Made by a program: the position numbers and the translations under genes
Notes under the pieces: model-generated
Database searches by the model: none
Seen by the model: only the letters and a program-made list of their open reading frames with translations
Told to the model about the DNA's origin: nothing
Assembly (NCBI RefSeq): GCF_003369835.1
Contig: NZ_QPMJ01000001.1
Coordinates: forward strand, 310,001-374,000
Length of the DNA stretch: 64,000 bases
Origin: Halorussus rarus
GTDB lineage: Archaea; Halobacteriota; Halobacteria; Halobacteriales; Haladaptataceae
Direction: 5' to 3'
Part shown: one piece after another, positions 15,887 to 24,962 of the stretch
Position numbering within the stretch: position 1 is the first letter of the stretch
How the letters are laid out: every line of letters starts with the position of its first letter

Positions 15887-16834
15887 TCACTCTGCGCGCT
15901 CGCGGTCGTCGGCGTAGTGCTCGCGCTCGACCCGGGCGTCGAAGGCGTCGGTCAGCGCGTCGGTAATCGGCCCCCGACCGAGCGCGGTTCGCTCGCCGTC
16001 CCGCCCCTCGACCGCGGCGAGCGGCCGGACCTCCCACGTCGAGTTGGTCAGGAACGCCTCGTCGGCGTCCCGGAGGTCGGCGGGCGCGTAGGCGGCCTCC
16101 GCGGTCGGAATCTCCTCCCGCTCGGCCAGGTCGAGCACGACCCGGCGCGTGATGCCCGGCAGCACCGGCCCGTCGAGGCTCGGCGTGTGTAGCGTCCCGT
16201 CTCGGACGAAGAACAGGTTGCTCGTCGCGCCCTCCGCGAGGTTGCCGTCCGCGTCGAGCATGAGGGCCTCGTCGGGCGCGTCCCGCTCGTCGGTCGTCCC
16301 GTCGGGGGACTCGCCGTCTCCGTCGCCGAGTTCGAGCCGGGCGAGAATCCCGTTCAGGTAATTGTGGGTCTTCGCGTGCGCTGGAAGCGCGGCGTCGGGG
16401 ACCCGGCGGGTCTCGACCACCGCGGCGGTCGCCGGCCCGTCCCACACCGGTTCGCCGCCGCGGTCGGCCGACCCGCCCCGCGGGAGCTCCGCGACGTAGA
16501 CGACGACCGTGGGGTCCTCGACCGGCCCGGGCGCGAGCTTGCCGGGCTGGGCGCCCCGCGAGACCGAGAGCTTGACGTAGGCGTCCTCGAACTCGTTCGC
16601 GTCCAGCGTCTCCCGGATGCGCTCCCGGAGGTCGACGTCCGACAGGCCGTGGTCGAGCCCGAGCGCCTCGCAGGTCCGGTCGAGTCGCTCGGCGTGGGCC
16701 GCCCACTCGAAGGGACGACCGCCGTAGGCCCGGAGCGTCTCGAAGGCGGCGTCGCCGTACATGAACCCGCGGTCGCGGACGCTGACGGTCGCCTCCTCGG
16801 CGGGGACGAGGTCGCCGTCGACGTGGTAGTACAT
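15887..16834 (-). CDS. pabC: Class IV aminotransferase / aminodeoxychorismate lyase
   Basis: A 315-residue fold-type IV PLP enzyme. The PLP lysine is K155 in HAKTHNYLNG, the early active-site segment is VRDRGFMYGDAAFETLRAY (19-37), and the phosphate-binding region reads EGATSNLFFVRDG. The family includes branched-chain aminotransferases, D-amino-acid aminotransferases and aminodeoxychorismate lyase; the length and the FETLRAY region suit PabC, which makes 4-aminobenzoate. PabA and PabB are not in this window, so the assignment rests on resemblance. An acidic insertion (about 170-190) is haloarchaeal. The 188-nt gap downstream, before the HhH protein gene, shows no ORF. Confidence 0.8.
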   Translation of the reverse strand: MYYHVDGDLVPAEEATVSVRDRGFMYGDAAFETLRAYGGRPFEWAAHAERLDRTCEALGLDHGLSDVDLRERIRETLDANEFEDAYVKLSVSRGAQPGKLAPGPVEDPTVVVYVAELPRGGSADRGGEPVWDGPATAAVVETRRVPDAALPAHAKTHNYLNGILARLELGDGDGESPDGTTDERDAPDEALMLDADGNLAEGATSNLFFVRDGTLHTPSLDGPVLPGITRRVVLDLAEREEIPTAEAAYAPADLRDADEAFLTNSTWEVRPLAAVEGRDGERTALGRGPITDALTDAFDARVEREHYADDRERAE

Positions 16835-17022
16835 GCGTCGGGGTAGGCGGGCCGGGGGCTTGTGTTGGTGGGGTCGGCCGCAGCTCGCAATACTCGCGGT
16901 AGTCGAGAGGTTCCGAAAGAAACGACGGCGGTCGTCTCGCGGGGGTCGCGGGCGGCGCCGGCGAAGGCCAGCCGACGCGAGCCCGGACTCCGCGGTCGAT
17001 ACGCCCGGGTCGCGGGGCCGAG

Positions 17023-17823
17023 TTACCGCGCCTGCGCCCGGTCGATCCAGCCCTGGATGCGCTTGTCCGAGAGGCCGGTCTCCTCGGCGAGCTGCTCGGC
17101 GTCGGCCTTCGCGAGCTCGGTCACGTCGGCGACGCCCGCGTCGCGGAGCCGCTCGGCGTAGGCCGGGCCGATGCCCTTGACGTCCTCGAGCGGCTCGCCC
17201 TCGCCGACCGGTTCCCCGTCGGCCGCGTCGGGCTCCTCGCCCTCGGTGTCCTCGGGCGTCGGCTCGGGCTCGTCGCCCGCCGACTGGTCGGGCTCGGCCG
17301 CGTCGGTCGAGGGTCCGACCGCCTCCGAGGGTTCGGCGGCCTCGTCGACCTCGGTCTCGGCGCCCTGGCCCTCGGGCGCCGTCGTCACGGCGTCGGTGTC
17401 GACGCTGGCCTCGGCGTCCTCGGATTCGTCCTCGTCCGTCCCTTCGGGCTCTTCGGTCGCGTCGACCTCGTCAGCCGGTTCGGACTCGTCGGTCGCACCG
17501 CTCTCGTCAACGTCGGTGGTCGCTTCGGATTCGGCGTCGACTTCTGGCTCGCCTTCCGTCTCGGCCGGTTCCGCGTCGGTCGCCTCGGCCTCCTCGATTC
17601 CGGCCACTCCGTCTTCCTCCTGAGTGGCCTCGGCGTCCGACTCCGCACCGGTGGACTCCTCGGCGTCGGCGTCGACGCCCTTGACGGCGCTCTCGGCTTC
17701 CGCGTCCGGTTCGACCGACTCGTCGGGCTCGCGCTCGATGGTGACGCCGGACTCGCTCCGACGCATCCGCGAGCGGTCGTCCTCGAGTCCAAGCAACGAC
17801 TTCAGCTTCGTGAGCAGTCCCAT
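17023..17823 (-). CDS. Acidic protein with C-terminal HhH domain
   Basis: The 266-residue protein has a short N-terminal block (MGLLTKLKSLLGLEDDRSRM), a long Glu/Asp/Ala/Thr-rich low-complexity stretch (about 30-205) that is probably disordered, and a C-terminal domain (about 207-266) with a helix-hairpin-helix motif, LEDVKGIGPAYAERL, followed by a second HhH-like half ending in SDKRIQGWIDRAQAR. HhH domains of this type bind DNA without sequence preference or mediate protein contacts. The same module is fused to the C-terminus of PHA synthase at 50371-51933. Function is unknown. The gene sits 27 nt from the end of aroE on the same strand. Confidence 0.82.
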   Translation of the reverse strand: MGLLTKLKSLLGLEDDRSRMRRSESGVTIEREPDESVEPDAEAESAVKGVDADAEESTGAESDAEATQEEDGVAGIEEAEATDAEPAETEGEPEVDAESEATTDVDESGATDESEPADEVDATEEPEGTDEDESEDAEASVDTDAVTTAPEGQGAETEVDEAAEPSEAVGPSTDAAEPDQSAGDEPEPTPEDTEGEEPDAADGEPVGEGEPLEDVKGIGPAYAERLRDAGVADVTELAKADAEQLAEETGLSDKRIQGWIDRAQAR

Positions 17824-17850
17824 TTGCTCGACAGTAGACGGCGGCGGTAC

Positions 17851-18687
17851 TTAAAGCCGTGCCCGAAGCGCCGCGTTCATCGCGTCCACGGGGGCCGCCC
17901 GACCTGTCCAGATCTCGAACGCTTCGACGCCCTGGTACAGCAGCATCCACGCCCCGTCCACGGTCGTCGCCCCGACCTCGCGGGCCTCGCGCAGCAGGCG
18001 CGTGTCGAGCGGTCGATACACCGCGTCGAGCACCGCGAGGTCGGCGTGGAGCGCATCGACCGGCACCGGCGAGCGGTCCTCCTCCATCCCGACGCTGGTG
18101 GCGTTGACCAGCACGTCGGCTTCCGGGACCTTCGCTTCCAGCGAGTCGAGGCCGCCCGCGGCGACTCCCGCCGCCCCGGCCGGCGTCTCGCGGTCGACGT
18201 CGGCGGCGAGCCGCTCGGCGCGTTCGACGGTCCGGTTGGCCACGTGGACGTCGGCGCCCGCGTCGACCAGCGCGAATGCGGTCGCCCGGGCCGCCCCGCC
18301 GGCGCCCACCACCACGGCGTCCCGGTCGGCCAGCGTCACGTCGTGGTGGGCGAACGCCCGGCGCACGCCCGCGGCGTCGGTGTTGTGGCCGGTCGGCGGC
18401 GTCTCGTCGTCGGCGTCCGAGAAGTCGAGGGTGTTGACCGCGCCGATGCGGGCCGCGAGGTCGTCCGGTTCGACCAGCGCGAGGGCGTCCTGCTTGAAGG
18501 GAATCGTGACGTTGAGCCCCGCGATGCCGAGCGCACGGGCCCCCTCGACGGCGGCCCCGAGATCGTCGGGGTCGGGTTCGAAGGTGACGTACCGGGCGTC
18601 CGTCCCGAGCGCGTCGTACGCGGCCTCGTGCATCGGCGGCGAGAGCGAGTGGCCCACGGGGTTCCCGAGGAGTCCGAACACGTCCAT
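17851..18687 (-). CDS. aroE: Shikimate dehydrogenase
   Basis: NADP-dependent reduction of 3-dehydroshikimate to shikimate in the aromatic amino-acid pathway. The 278-residue protein shows the substrate-binding SLSP motif (14-17), the catalytic Lys65 in NVTIPFK and Asp104 in HNTDAAG, the nucleotide-binding loop [10 protein letters not shown] (127-136) and the [11 protein letters not shown] segment where the Arg favours NADP. The YQG signature near the end is present. Start 18687 is the Met directly before the first strand. It diverges from a cation exchanger gene. Other shikimate-pathway genes are absent apart from the ADTH synthase gene at 28563-29357. Confidence 0.94.
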   Translation of the reverse strand: MDVFGLLGNPVGHSLSPPMHEAAYDALGTDARYVTFEPDPDDLGAAVEGARALGIAGLNVTIPFKQDALALVEPDDLAARIGAVNTLDFSDADDETPPTGHNTDAAGVRRAFAHHDVTLADRDAVVVGAGGAARATAFALVDAGADVHVANRTVERAERLAADVDRETPAGAAGVAAGGLDSLEAKVPEADVLVNATSVGMEEDRSPVPVDALHADLAVLDAVYRPLDTRLLREAREVGATTVDGAWMLLYQGVEAFEIWTGRAAPVDAMNAALRARL

Positions 18688-18826
18688 GGTGGCCGGATGG
18701 CGGGCGGCCGGGTTAACTACTGGGGTCGGTGCGATCTGGCGGCGAGAGCCGTGCAACCGGTTCTCACAATCAATAACTATCCAAGTTTTTATGCCGGTAC
18801 TCCGGGAGGAAGCCCAGTAGAGACGC

Positions 18827-19804
18827 ATGACACTACTCCAGACACTGGGCGGGGCGCTCGTCTCGGTCGACGCGCTCTACCTCGTCGGCGGCATCCTGCT
18901 GCTGTACCTGGGCGCGGAGCTTCTGGTCTCCAGCGCGTCGTCGCTGGCCATCGGCTACGGCGTCGCGCCCGCGACGGTCGGGGTCACCATCGTCGCGTTC
19001 TCGACGACCGCTCCGGAACTGTTCGTGAGCGTCATCGGGGGCATCGGCATCTCCGACGACATCGGCCTGGGCAACATCATCGGGTCGAACATCGCGAACA
19101 TCGGCCTCGTGCTCGGCGCCTCGGCGCTGGTCCAGCCGCTGGCGGTCGACTCGAAGCTGCTGTGGCGCCACGGCCCGTTCATGCTGGCGGCGGCCGTGCT
19201 GCTGGTGGTCCTCGGGAGCGATGGGACGCTGGGCCCACTCGACGGCGGGGCTATGCTCGTGCTCCTGGCGGTGTTCACCGGCTACATGCTGTACAGCTCG
19301 CGGAACGCCGACGGGGACGTCATCCCCGAGGAGATGCAGGTCGAGGACGACTCCGGGTCGGCGAGCCTCCGCGAGATAGGGCTGCTCGTCGGCGCGGGCG
19401 TCTGCCTGCTCGGCGGGTCGGTCGGCCTCGTGCAGGGCGGGACCGCCATTCTGCGGTCGTTCGGCTTCGGCGACCTCTTCATCGGCGTCACCATCATCGC
19501 GTTCGGCACCTCGCTGCCCGAACTGGCGACGTCGCTCGTGAGCTCGATCCGCGACGAGGCCGCGTTCAGCGTCGGGAACGTCGTCGGGTCGAACATCTAC
19601 AACGTCCTGGCGGTCATCGGTCTGCTCGCGCTGGTCAATCCCCTGTCGGTGCGGCCCACCGTCCAGACGTTCCACTTCCCGATGGTGATCGGCTTCACGG
19701 TCGGCGCGATGGCGCTGATGGCCTACGGACGAAACCTCTCGCGGTGGAGCGGGATGGCGCTCGTCGGCAGCTACGCCGGCTTCGTCTACCTGCTGCTGCC
19801 CTGA
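18827..19804 (+). CDS. Calcium/sodium antiporter (CaCA family)
   Basis: A 325-residue membrane protein with about ten transmembrane segments in two homologous halves. Each half carries the exchanger signature: [14 protein letters not shown] with [12 protein letters not shown] in the first, and [14 protein letters not shown] with [11 protein letters not shown] in the second. The acidic residues in these repeats coordinate the cation. It fits the prokaryotic YrbG-type exchangers that extrude calcium against sodium. A T-rich box (18786-18793) about 37 nt upstream and a GGAGGA sequence (18805-18810) serve the ATG at 18827. The next plus-strand gene encodes another, divergent exchanger-like protein. 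Confidence 0.9.
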   Translation: MTLLQTLGGALVSVDALYLVGGILLLYLGAELLVSSASSLAIGYGVAPATVGVTIVAFSTTAPELFVSVIGGIGISDDIGLGNIIGSNIANIGLVLGASALVQPLAVDSKLLWRHGPFMLAAAVLLVVLGSDGTLGPLDGGAMLVLLAVFTGYMLYSSRNADGDVIPEEMQVEDDSGSASLREIGLLVGAGVCLLGGSVGLVQGGTAILRSFGFGDLFIGVTIIAFGTSLPELATSLVSSIRDEAAFSVGNVVGSNIYNVLAVIGLLALVNPLSVRPTVQTFHFPMVIGFTVGAMALMAYGRNLSRWSGMALVGSYAGFVYLLLP

Positions 19805-19881
19805 CCGGGACGGAATCGCGACGGCCTCTGCGCCCCCAGAACGCAAGACCTACTTTTCGCGCTGGGTTACTTCGGGCCAGA

Positions 19882-21225
19882 ATGTTAGGTCGGTTACGCC
19901 ATCCGCTGTCCGCAGTCGGCGCGACGACGGCGCTCACGCTCCCTTGGGTCTACGTCTGGGCGACCGGCGCCACCGCCCCGCTGGGCGACCTCCAGACGGT
20001 CGCGGTGACCGGCGTCGCGGTCCTCGGGGCCTCGTTCATGCTCGCGTGGGCCGCCGAGACCGCCGAGGAGGACGTGCCCAGGGCGTTCGCGCTCGCGGTC
20101 CTCGCGGTCCTCGCGGTCGCCCCCGAGTACGCTGTCGACGCCCTCTACGCGTGGACCGCCGGCGCGAACGCCGGCACCGAGGCCGGCACGGAGGCCGCCA
20201 ACCTCGCCGTGGCGAACATGACCGGCGCGAACCGCATCCTCATCGGTCTGGGCTGGTCGGCCATCGCGCTGTTCACGGTCTACCGGACGGGTAACTCCGC
20301 CGACCCCGCGGTCCGGACGGAGTCGGGCTTCCTGGCGAGCAACGTCGAACTCGACCGCGACATCGCCACCGAGATCACCTTCCTGCTCGCCGCCACGGCG
20401 TACGCCTTCTTCGTCCCGCTGGGTAACGGCATCGGCATCACCGACACCGTCGTGCTGGTCGGTCTCTACTTCACCTACATCGCCATCATCATCCGGGGCG
20501 AGGTCGAGGAGACCGACGAGCAGGTCGGCGTGCCGGCGTACTTCCAGTCGCTCTCGAAGGGACCGCGGATCGCCTCGGTCCTGCTCATGTTCGGCTACTC
20601 GGGGGTGATGATCTACACGGCGGTCCACCCGTTCGCCCACGGCCTCGAGCACCTCGGCACAAGCCTCGGCATCCCGCCGTTCTTCATGATCCAGTGGATC
20701 GCGCCGCTGGCCTCCGAGTCGCCCGAGCTCATCGTGGTCGCCTACCTCGTCAACAAGGCGCGGTCGACCGCCGGATTCAACGCGCTCATCTCCTCGAAGC
20801 TCAACCAGTGGACCCTGCTCATCGGCACGCTGGCGGTCGTCTACTCCATCGCCGCGAGCCAGATCGGCACCCTGCCGTTCGACGAGAAGCAGACCGCCGA
20901 GATCTGGATCACGGCCGCCCAGAGCTTCTTCGCCATCGGCATCCTGACGAACTTCGAGATCAGCGTCCGCGAGGCGGTCACGCTCCTCGTCCTGTTCGTG
21001 AGCCAGATCGCCATCGAGTTCTACTTCATCCGGACGCTGCCCGAGGCCCAGGCCAACGACCTGAGCATCCTCGTCCTCCACGGCTACACCGTCCTCTACC
21101 TCGTCCTCGGCGCTGCGCTGTTCTACCTGCGGCGGGGCGAACTCCGGTACCTGTTCGGCAAGACAGTGACCACCGCCCGCGAGGCCATCAACGGGCAGCC
21201 GAGCCGCCCGGAGCACGCCGACTGA
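19882..21225 (+). CDS. Sodium/calcium exchanger-like membrane protein
   Basis: A 447-residue polytopic membrane protein with roughly eleven to twelve hydrophobic segments. It shares exchanger-like features with its upstream neighbour, for example APEYAVDALYAW in the first half and ASESPELIVVAYLVNKARSTAGFNALISSKLNQWTLL broken into short blocks in the second, where PE follows a small polar pair as in CaCA alpha-repeats. It is longer and more divergent than the 325-residue exchanger and its ion specificity cannot be stated. The ATG at 19882 begins a short polar N-terminus before the first helix. The separation of 77 nt makes cotranscription with the upstream exchanger possible. Confidence 0.85.
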   Translation: MLGRLRHPLSAVGATTALTLPWVYVWATGATAPLGDLQTVAVTGVAVLGASFMLAWAAETAEEDVPRAFALAVLAVLAVAPEYAVDALYAWTAGANAGTEAGTEAANLAVANMTGANRILIGLGWSAIALFTVYRTGNSADPAVRTESGFLASNVELDRDIATEITFLLAATAYAFFVPLGNGIGITDTVVLVGLYFTYIAIIIRGEVEETDEQVGVPAYFQSLSKGPRIASVLLMFGYSGVMIYTAVHPFAHGLEHLGTSLGIPPFFMIQWIAPLASESPELIVVAYLVNKARSTAGFNALISSKLNQWTLLIGTLAVVYSIAASQIGTLPFDEKQTAEIWITAAQSFFAIGILTNFEISVREAVTLLVLFVSQIAIEFYFIRTLPEAQANDLSILVLHGYTVLYLVLGAALFYLRRGELRYLFGKTVTTAREAINGQPSRPEHAD

Positions 21226-21335
21226 CTCGCGGACTTCCCTCCGCTCCGACGCCGACCCGGTTCCGACGCGGACTCGCCGCTGGCCGGGACTCGCTTCCGA
21301 CGCGCTTTTCGCGCTCCCGGGTCCTACTGACGCCC

Positions 21336-22739
21336 GTGATCGCCATCGTCGTCAGCAGGGCCGACTCGGCGTCCGAACGCATCGGCGAGCACCTGCTCGA
21401 CCTCGCCGACTGGGAGACTCGCGAGGACGACGCCCGACCCGACGGGGCGGGCGGCGGCCGGTACTACCGCCGCGAGGGGTTCGAGCTCCGGGAGTTCGAC
21501 GACCTCCACCTCGAACTCGAGGACGCGGCCGCGGCCTTCGGCGGGACGGACGGCACCGATTCGGGCGCTCCAGACTCGAACGCCGACTCACGCGACCCGG
21601 ACCTGCTCGTGTTCGTCTCCCGGCACTCGGGCAACACCGGCCCGCTGCTGACGGCCCACTTCACCGGCAACTTCGGCCCGGCCGAGTTCGGCGGGGTCGA
21701 CGGCGGCCTCGCGGCGGCCTGCCCGAACGCCCACGCTCGCCTGCTTTCGGCGTTCGACGAGCACGCGCCAGACGACTACGAGGTCGGCGCGGAGTGCACC
21801 CACCACGGCCCCTCGTCGGTGGGCGTCCCCTCGATGTTCGTGGAACTCGGCAGCGACGAGCCCCAGTGGTCGGACCCCGCCGGCGCGCGGGCCGTGGCGG
21901 CGGCCGTGCTCGATCTGGCGGGCGTCGACCCCCACCGCGACCGCCAGGTCGTCGGCTTCGGCGGCGGCCACTACGTCCCCCGGTTCGAGCGCGTCGAGCG
22001 CGAGACCGACTGGGCGGTCGGCCACGTCGGCGCCGACTGGGCGCTCGACGCGATGGGGTCCCCCGAGAACAACCGCGATGTGGTCCGGGCCGCCTTCGAG
22101 GCGAGCCGGGCCGAGCGCGCGGTGGTGGAGGGCGACCGGCCCGACCTGGCGTCGGTCGTCGCCGACCTGGGCTACGAGGTCGTGAGCGAGACCTGGCTCC
22201 GGGAGACCACCGGCGTCCCACTCGCCCTGGTCGAGTCGCTCGAGGACGACCTCTCGACGGTCGACGAGGGGCTGCGGTTCGGCGACCGCGCTCGCGACGG
22301 TGCGGCGCAGACCGGTGCCGATGGCTCCGGGAGCGACTACGAGGTGGTCGACCTCCCCGCGGACCTGCTCGCGGAGGCCCAGGGGATCGACGCCGACGCC
22401 GCGCGCGAGGCGGTCGCGAGCGCGGCGCTCGCGTTCGAGACCGAGCAGAGCGGGACCCGGGCCGCGGGCCGGGCGGCGGTCGGGGAACCGGCCGACCGCG
22501 AGGCGCTGGTCGACGGGCTGGTCGCGGTGCTCCGGGAGAAGTACGACTCGGTCGCGCGCGAGGACGGCGCGGTCGTCGCGCGCGAGACCGGCTTCGACCC
22601 GGAGAAGGCCCGGAAACTCGGCGTTCCGGAGGGACCGGCGTTCGGAAAACTGTCGGCAGGCGAGCCGGTCGACGTAGACGGCGAGGAGATCGACCCCGAG
22701 GCGGTCCGCACCGAACGCACGCGCAGGTTCTCGGTCTGA
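21336..22739 (+). CDS. dtdA: D-aminoacyl-tRNA deacylase (DTD2 type)
   Basis: Removes D-amino acids wrongly attached to tRNA, protecting translation. The 467-residue protein shows the DTD2/GEK1 motifs: SRHSGNTGPLLTAHFTGNFG near 90-110, THHGPSSVGVPSMFVELGS near 150-168, and GGGHYVPRFE near 210. A GTG start at 21336 gives the family N-terminus (VIAIVVSRADSASERIG), with no upstream ATG in frame that fits. Acidic insertions (about 30-45 and 70-85) and a longer C-terminal region (about 330-467) distinguish the haloarchaeal form from shorter archaeal homologues. Confidence 0.92.
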   Translation: MIAIVVSRADSASERIGEHLLDLADWETREDDARPDGAGGGRYYRREGFELREFDDLHLELEDAAAAFGGTDGTDSGAPDSNADSRDPDLLVFVSRHSGNTGPLLTAHFTGNFGPAEFGGVDGGLAAACPNAHARLLSAFDEHAPDDYEVGAECTHHGPSSVGVPSMFVELGSDEPQWSDPAGARAVAAAVLDLAGVDPHRDRQVVGFGGGHYVPRFERVERETDWAVGHVGADWALDAMGSPENNRDVVRAAFEASRAERAVVEGDRPDLASVVADLGYEVVSETWLRETTGVPLALVESLEDDLSTVDEGLRFGDRARDGAAQTGADGSGSDYEVVDLPADLLAEAQGIDADAAREAVASAALAFETEQSGTRAAGRAAVGEPADREALVDGLVAVLREKYDSVAREDGAVVARETGFDPEKARKLGVPEGPAFGKLSAGEPVDVDGEEIDPEAVRTERTRRFSV

Positions 22740-22801
22740 TTCCGGGCGAACCCCGGGATATGTCACCGAGCGTCAGACATTCGTCCGACAGAGAGGGGAA
22801 A

Positions 22802-22810
22802 GATAATTAT
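22802..22810 (+). promoter_or_regulatory. TATA-like box of ftsZ1
   Basis: GATAATTAT in GC-rich surroundings is centred about 27 nt upstream of 22833. It supports ATG 22836 as a near-leaderless start and makes the in-frame ATG at 22809, which lies inside the box, unlikely. Confidence 0.55.
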
Positions 22811-22835
22811 GCTCCGTTCTCAAGCCAACTTCAGC

Positions 22836-23981
22836 ATGGACTCGCTAGTCGAAGACGCCATCGAGGAAGCCGAGGGGGGACAGGACTCCCGACAGCGCAG
22901 TTCGGGGGCCGGGGCGAAGGCGCAGGCCGCGAACGCGTCGGGGACGATGACCGACGAGGAACTCAAGGACGTCCTCCAGGACCTCCAGACCGACATCACC
23001 GTGGTCGGCTGCGGCGGCGCCGGCGGCAACACCGTCAACCGGATGGCCGAGGAGGGCATCCACGGCGCGAAGCTCGTGGCCGCCAACACCGACGTACAGC
23101 ACCTCGTGGAGATCGAGGCCGACACAAAGATCCTGATGGGCGAGCAGAAGACCCAGGGCCGGGGCGCCGGCTCGCTCCCCCAGGTCGGCGAGGAGGCCGC
23201 CCTCGAGAGCCAGGACGAGATCTACGACGCCATCCAGGGTTCGGACATGGTGTTCGTCACCGCCGGCCTCGGCGGCGGCACCGGCACCGGCTCGGCCCCG
23301 GTGGTCGCGAAGGCCGCCCGGGAGTCGGGCGCGCTCACCATCTCCATCGTGACGACGCCGTTCACCGCCGAGGGCGAGGTCCGCCGGACCAACGCCGAGG
23401 CGGGTCTGGAGCGGCTCCGGGACGTCAGCGACACCGTCATCGTCGTGCCGAACGACCGCCTGCTCGACTCGGTCGGCAAGCTGCCGGTCCGCCAGGCGTT
23501 CAAGGTCGCCGACGAGGTGCTGATGCGGTCGGTCAAGGGCATCACCGAGCTCATCACCAAGCCCGGCCTCGTGAATCTGGACTTCGCCGACGTCCGGACC
23601 GTCATGGAGAAGGGCGGCGTCGCCATGATCGGCCTCGGCGAGAGCGACTCGGACTCGAAGGCCCAGGACTCGGTGAAGTCGGCGATGCGCTCGCCGCTGC
23701 TCGACGTCGACATCTCGGGCGCCAACTCCGCGCTGGTCAACGTCACCGGCGGCAACGACATGTCCATCGAGGAGGCCGAGGGCGTGGTCGAGGAGATCTA
23801 CGACCGCATCGACCCCGACGCCCGCATCATCTGGGGTACCTCCATCGACGAGGAGCTCGACGGCGAGATGCGCACGATGATCGTCGTCACCGGCGTCGAG
23901 TCCCCGCAGATCTACGGCCGGAACGAGGCCCAGCAGGCCAAGGCCAACAAGCGGCTCCAGGACATCGACTACGTGGAGTAG
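22836..23981 (+). CDS. ftsZ1: Cell division protein FtsZ1
   Basis: Tubulin-superfamily GTPase that polymerises at midcell; in haloarchaea FtsZ1 scaffolds the divisome and cooperates with FtsZ2. The 381-residue protein has a short N-terminal tail (1-50), the nucleotide-binding [15 protein letters not shown] segment, the tubulin signature GGGTGTGS (146-153) and a T7 loop with [11 protein letters not shown]. It ends soon after the globular domain with a brief tail. The FtsZ1 subtype is inferred from the [13 protein letters not shown] start and from its position directly upstream of secE-spt5, an arrangement known in haloarchaea. Confidence 0.95.
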   Translation: MDSLVEDAIEEAEGGQDSRQRSSGAGAKAQAANASGTMTDEELKDVLQDLQTDITVVGCGGAGGNTVNRMAEEGIHGAKLVAANTDVQHLVEIEADTKILMGEQKTQGRGAGSLPQVGEEAALESQDEIYDAIQGSDMVFVTAGLGGGTGTGSAPVVAKAARESGALTISIVTTPFTAEGEVRRTNAEAGLERLRDVSDTVIVVPNDRLLDSVGKLPVRQAFKVADEVLMRSVKGITELITKPGLVNLDFADVRTVMEKGGVAMIGLGESDSDSKAQDSVKSAMRSPLLDVDISGANSALVNVTGGNDMSIEEAEGVVEEIYDRIDPDARIIWGTSIDEELDGEMRTMIVVTGVESPQIYGRNEAQQAKANKRLQDIDYVE

Positions 23982-24151
23982 CCCCGCACGGTCCGCCCAC
24001 CGCGCGCCCGGTTTCGACCCGGCCGAGTCCTGCCCGGCCCGCCCTGCCCCGCTCTCCACCGCTCGCAGTTCCGCGAGCCGTTGCGTTCGGCGCCGCGCCG
24101 CCCGAACCAGAGCAATAGATAGAAAAAGGGGCGTCTCCAAGCCCCGATAAC

Positions 24152-24319
24152 ATGGACGTCAAGCTAGACCTCTCGTCGTACGTGCGAGTACTCAAGCTCG
24201 CCAGCACGCCCTCGTGGGAGGAGTTCTCGAAGATCTCGAAGATCGCCGGCGCCGGGATCATCCTGGTGGGACTCCTCGGTTTTATCATCTTCGCCGTCAT
24301 GAGTTTCCTCCCAGCGTAG
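24152..24319 (+). CDS. secE: Protein translocase subunit SecE
   Basis: Sec61-gamma/SecE clamps the SecY channel in the membrane. The 55-residue protein has the amphipathic helix SYVRVLKLASTPSWEEFSKI (about 9-28) and a single C-terminal transmembrane helix (about 32-52), the normal architecture for archaeal SecE. Translation from the ATG at 24152 is followed by a TAG ten bases before the spt5 start, and the secE-spt5 pair is a widely conserved archaeal arrangement. A TATA-like box (ATAGATAG, near 24114-24121) precedes it. Confidence 0.95.
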   Translation: MDVKLDLSSYVRVLKLASTPSWEEFSKISKIAGAGIILVGLLGFIIFAVMSFLPA

Positions 24320-24329
24320 GTGACCTGAT

Positions 24330-24767
24330 ATGGGAATGTACGCAGTCAAGACGACCGCGAGCCAGGAGCGCACCGTCGCGGACATGATCATCAACCGGGA
24401 GGAGCCCGAGATCCACGCCGCGCTCGCGCCCGACTCGCTGACGAGCTACGTGATGGTGGAGGCCGACAACGACGCGGTCATCAACCGCGTCCTCGAGGAG
24501 ATCCCCCACGCCCGCAGCATGGTGCCGGGCAAGAGCGACATCTCGGAGGTCGAGCACTTCCTGTCGCCCACGCCCGACGTCGAGGGCATCGCGGAGGGCG
24601 ACATCGTCGAGCTCATCGCCGGCCCGTTCAAGGGCGAGAAGGCCCAGGTCCAGCGCATCGACGAGGGCAAGGACCAGGTGACGGTCGAACTGTACGAGGC
24701 GACCGTTCCGATTCCGGTGACGGTCCGCGGGGACCAGATCCGAGTGCTGGACTCCGAAGAGCGGTAA
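24330..24767 (+). CDS. spt5: Transcription elongation factor Spt5 (NusG-like)
   Basis: Binds the clamp of RNA polymerase with Spt4 to promote processive elongation. The 145-residue protein contains an NGN domain (about 1-85, with MYAVKTTASQERTVADMI) and a KOW domain (about 88-145, with GDIVELIAGPFKGEKAQVQRI). This is the standard archaeal Spt5 length. A GGTGA sequence just downstream of the secE stop fits a Shine-Dalgarno site, indicating translation from a shared mRNA. A strong hairpin plus T-run follows (24803-24829). Confidence 0.96.
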   Translation: MGMYAVKTTASQERTVADMIINREEPEIHAALAPDSLTSYVMVEADNDAVINRVLEEIPHARSMVPGKSDISEVEHFLSPTPDVEGIAEGDIVELIAGPFKGEKAQVQRIDEGKDQVTVELYEATVPIPVTVRGDQIRVLDSEER

Positions 24768-24962
24768 CCGCGACTGTACGCCGAACGAAGTGAGGCGTTT
24801 CGCCGACCGCTGACGCGGTCGGGATTTTTGGTCCAGATTTTTGCGTTCACGAGATGCTTTGCGTCTCGTGAGCCAATCAGAACGCTCCGCGTTCTGATGA
24901 CGCCGAGCGGTGCCCGCAGCGAACGGAGTGAGCGAGGACACCCGAGGCGGAAAAAGGTGGTC
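24768..24962. repeat. Convergent intergenic terminator-like repeat, copy C
   Basis: A 195-nt gap between spt5 and a convergent gene. It holds an 8-bp hairpin with a 4-nt loop (24803-24810 with 24815-24822) followed by five T residues (24825-24829), a good terminator for spt5. The core GATTTTTGGTCCAGATTTTT follows (24823-24842). Two further hairpins lie at about 24848-24871 and 24878-24898 (9 bp, 3-nt loop). The right end has five A residues (24951-24955), giving a U-tract to the minus transcript. GAACGAAGTGAG-type motifs flank it on both sides. Confidence 0.6.
24803..24829 (+). terminator. Hairpin plus T-run after spt5
   Basis: A perfect 8-bp GC-rich stem (24803-24810 pairing with 24815-24822) with loop TGAC is followed directly by GATTTTT. 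It lies 36 nt past the spt5 stop. Archaeal termination depends mainly on U-tracts, with hairpins contributing. Confidence 0.6.

Noticed and set aside
17824-19881. A very long open frame on the plus strand upstream of the second exchanger gene
   Set aside because: It runs antisense through aroE and out of frame through the first exchanger gene. In GC-rich DNA, stop-free shadow frames are common. Only the part from 19882 has membrane-protein character.
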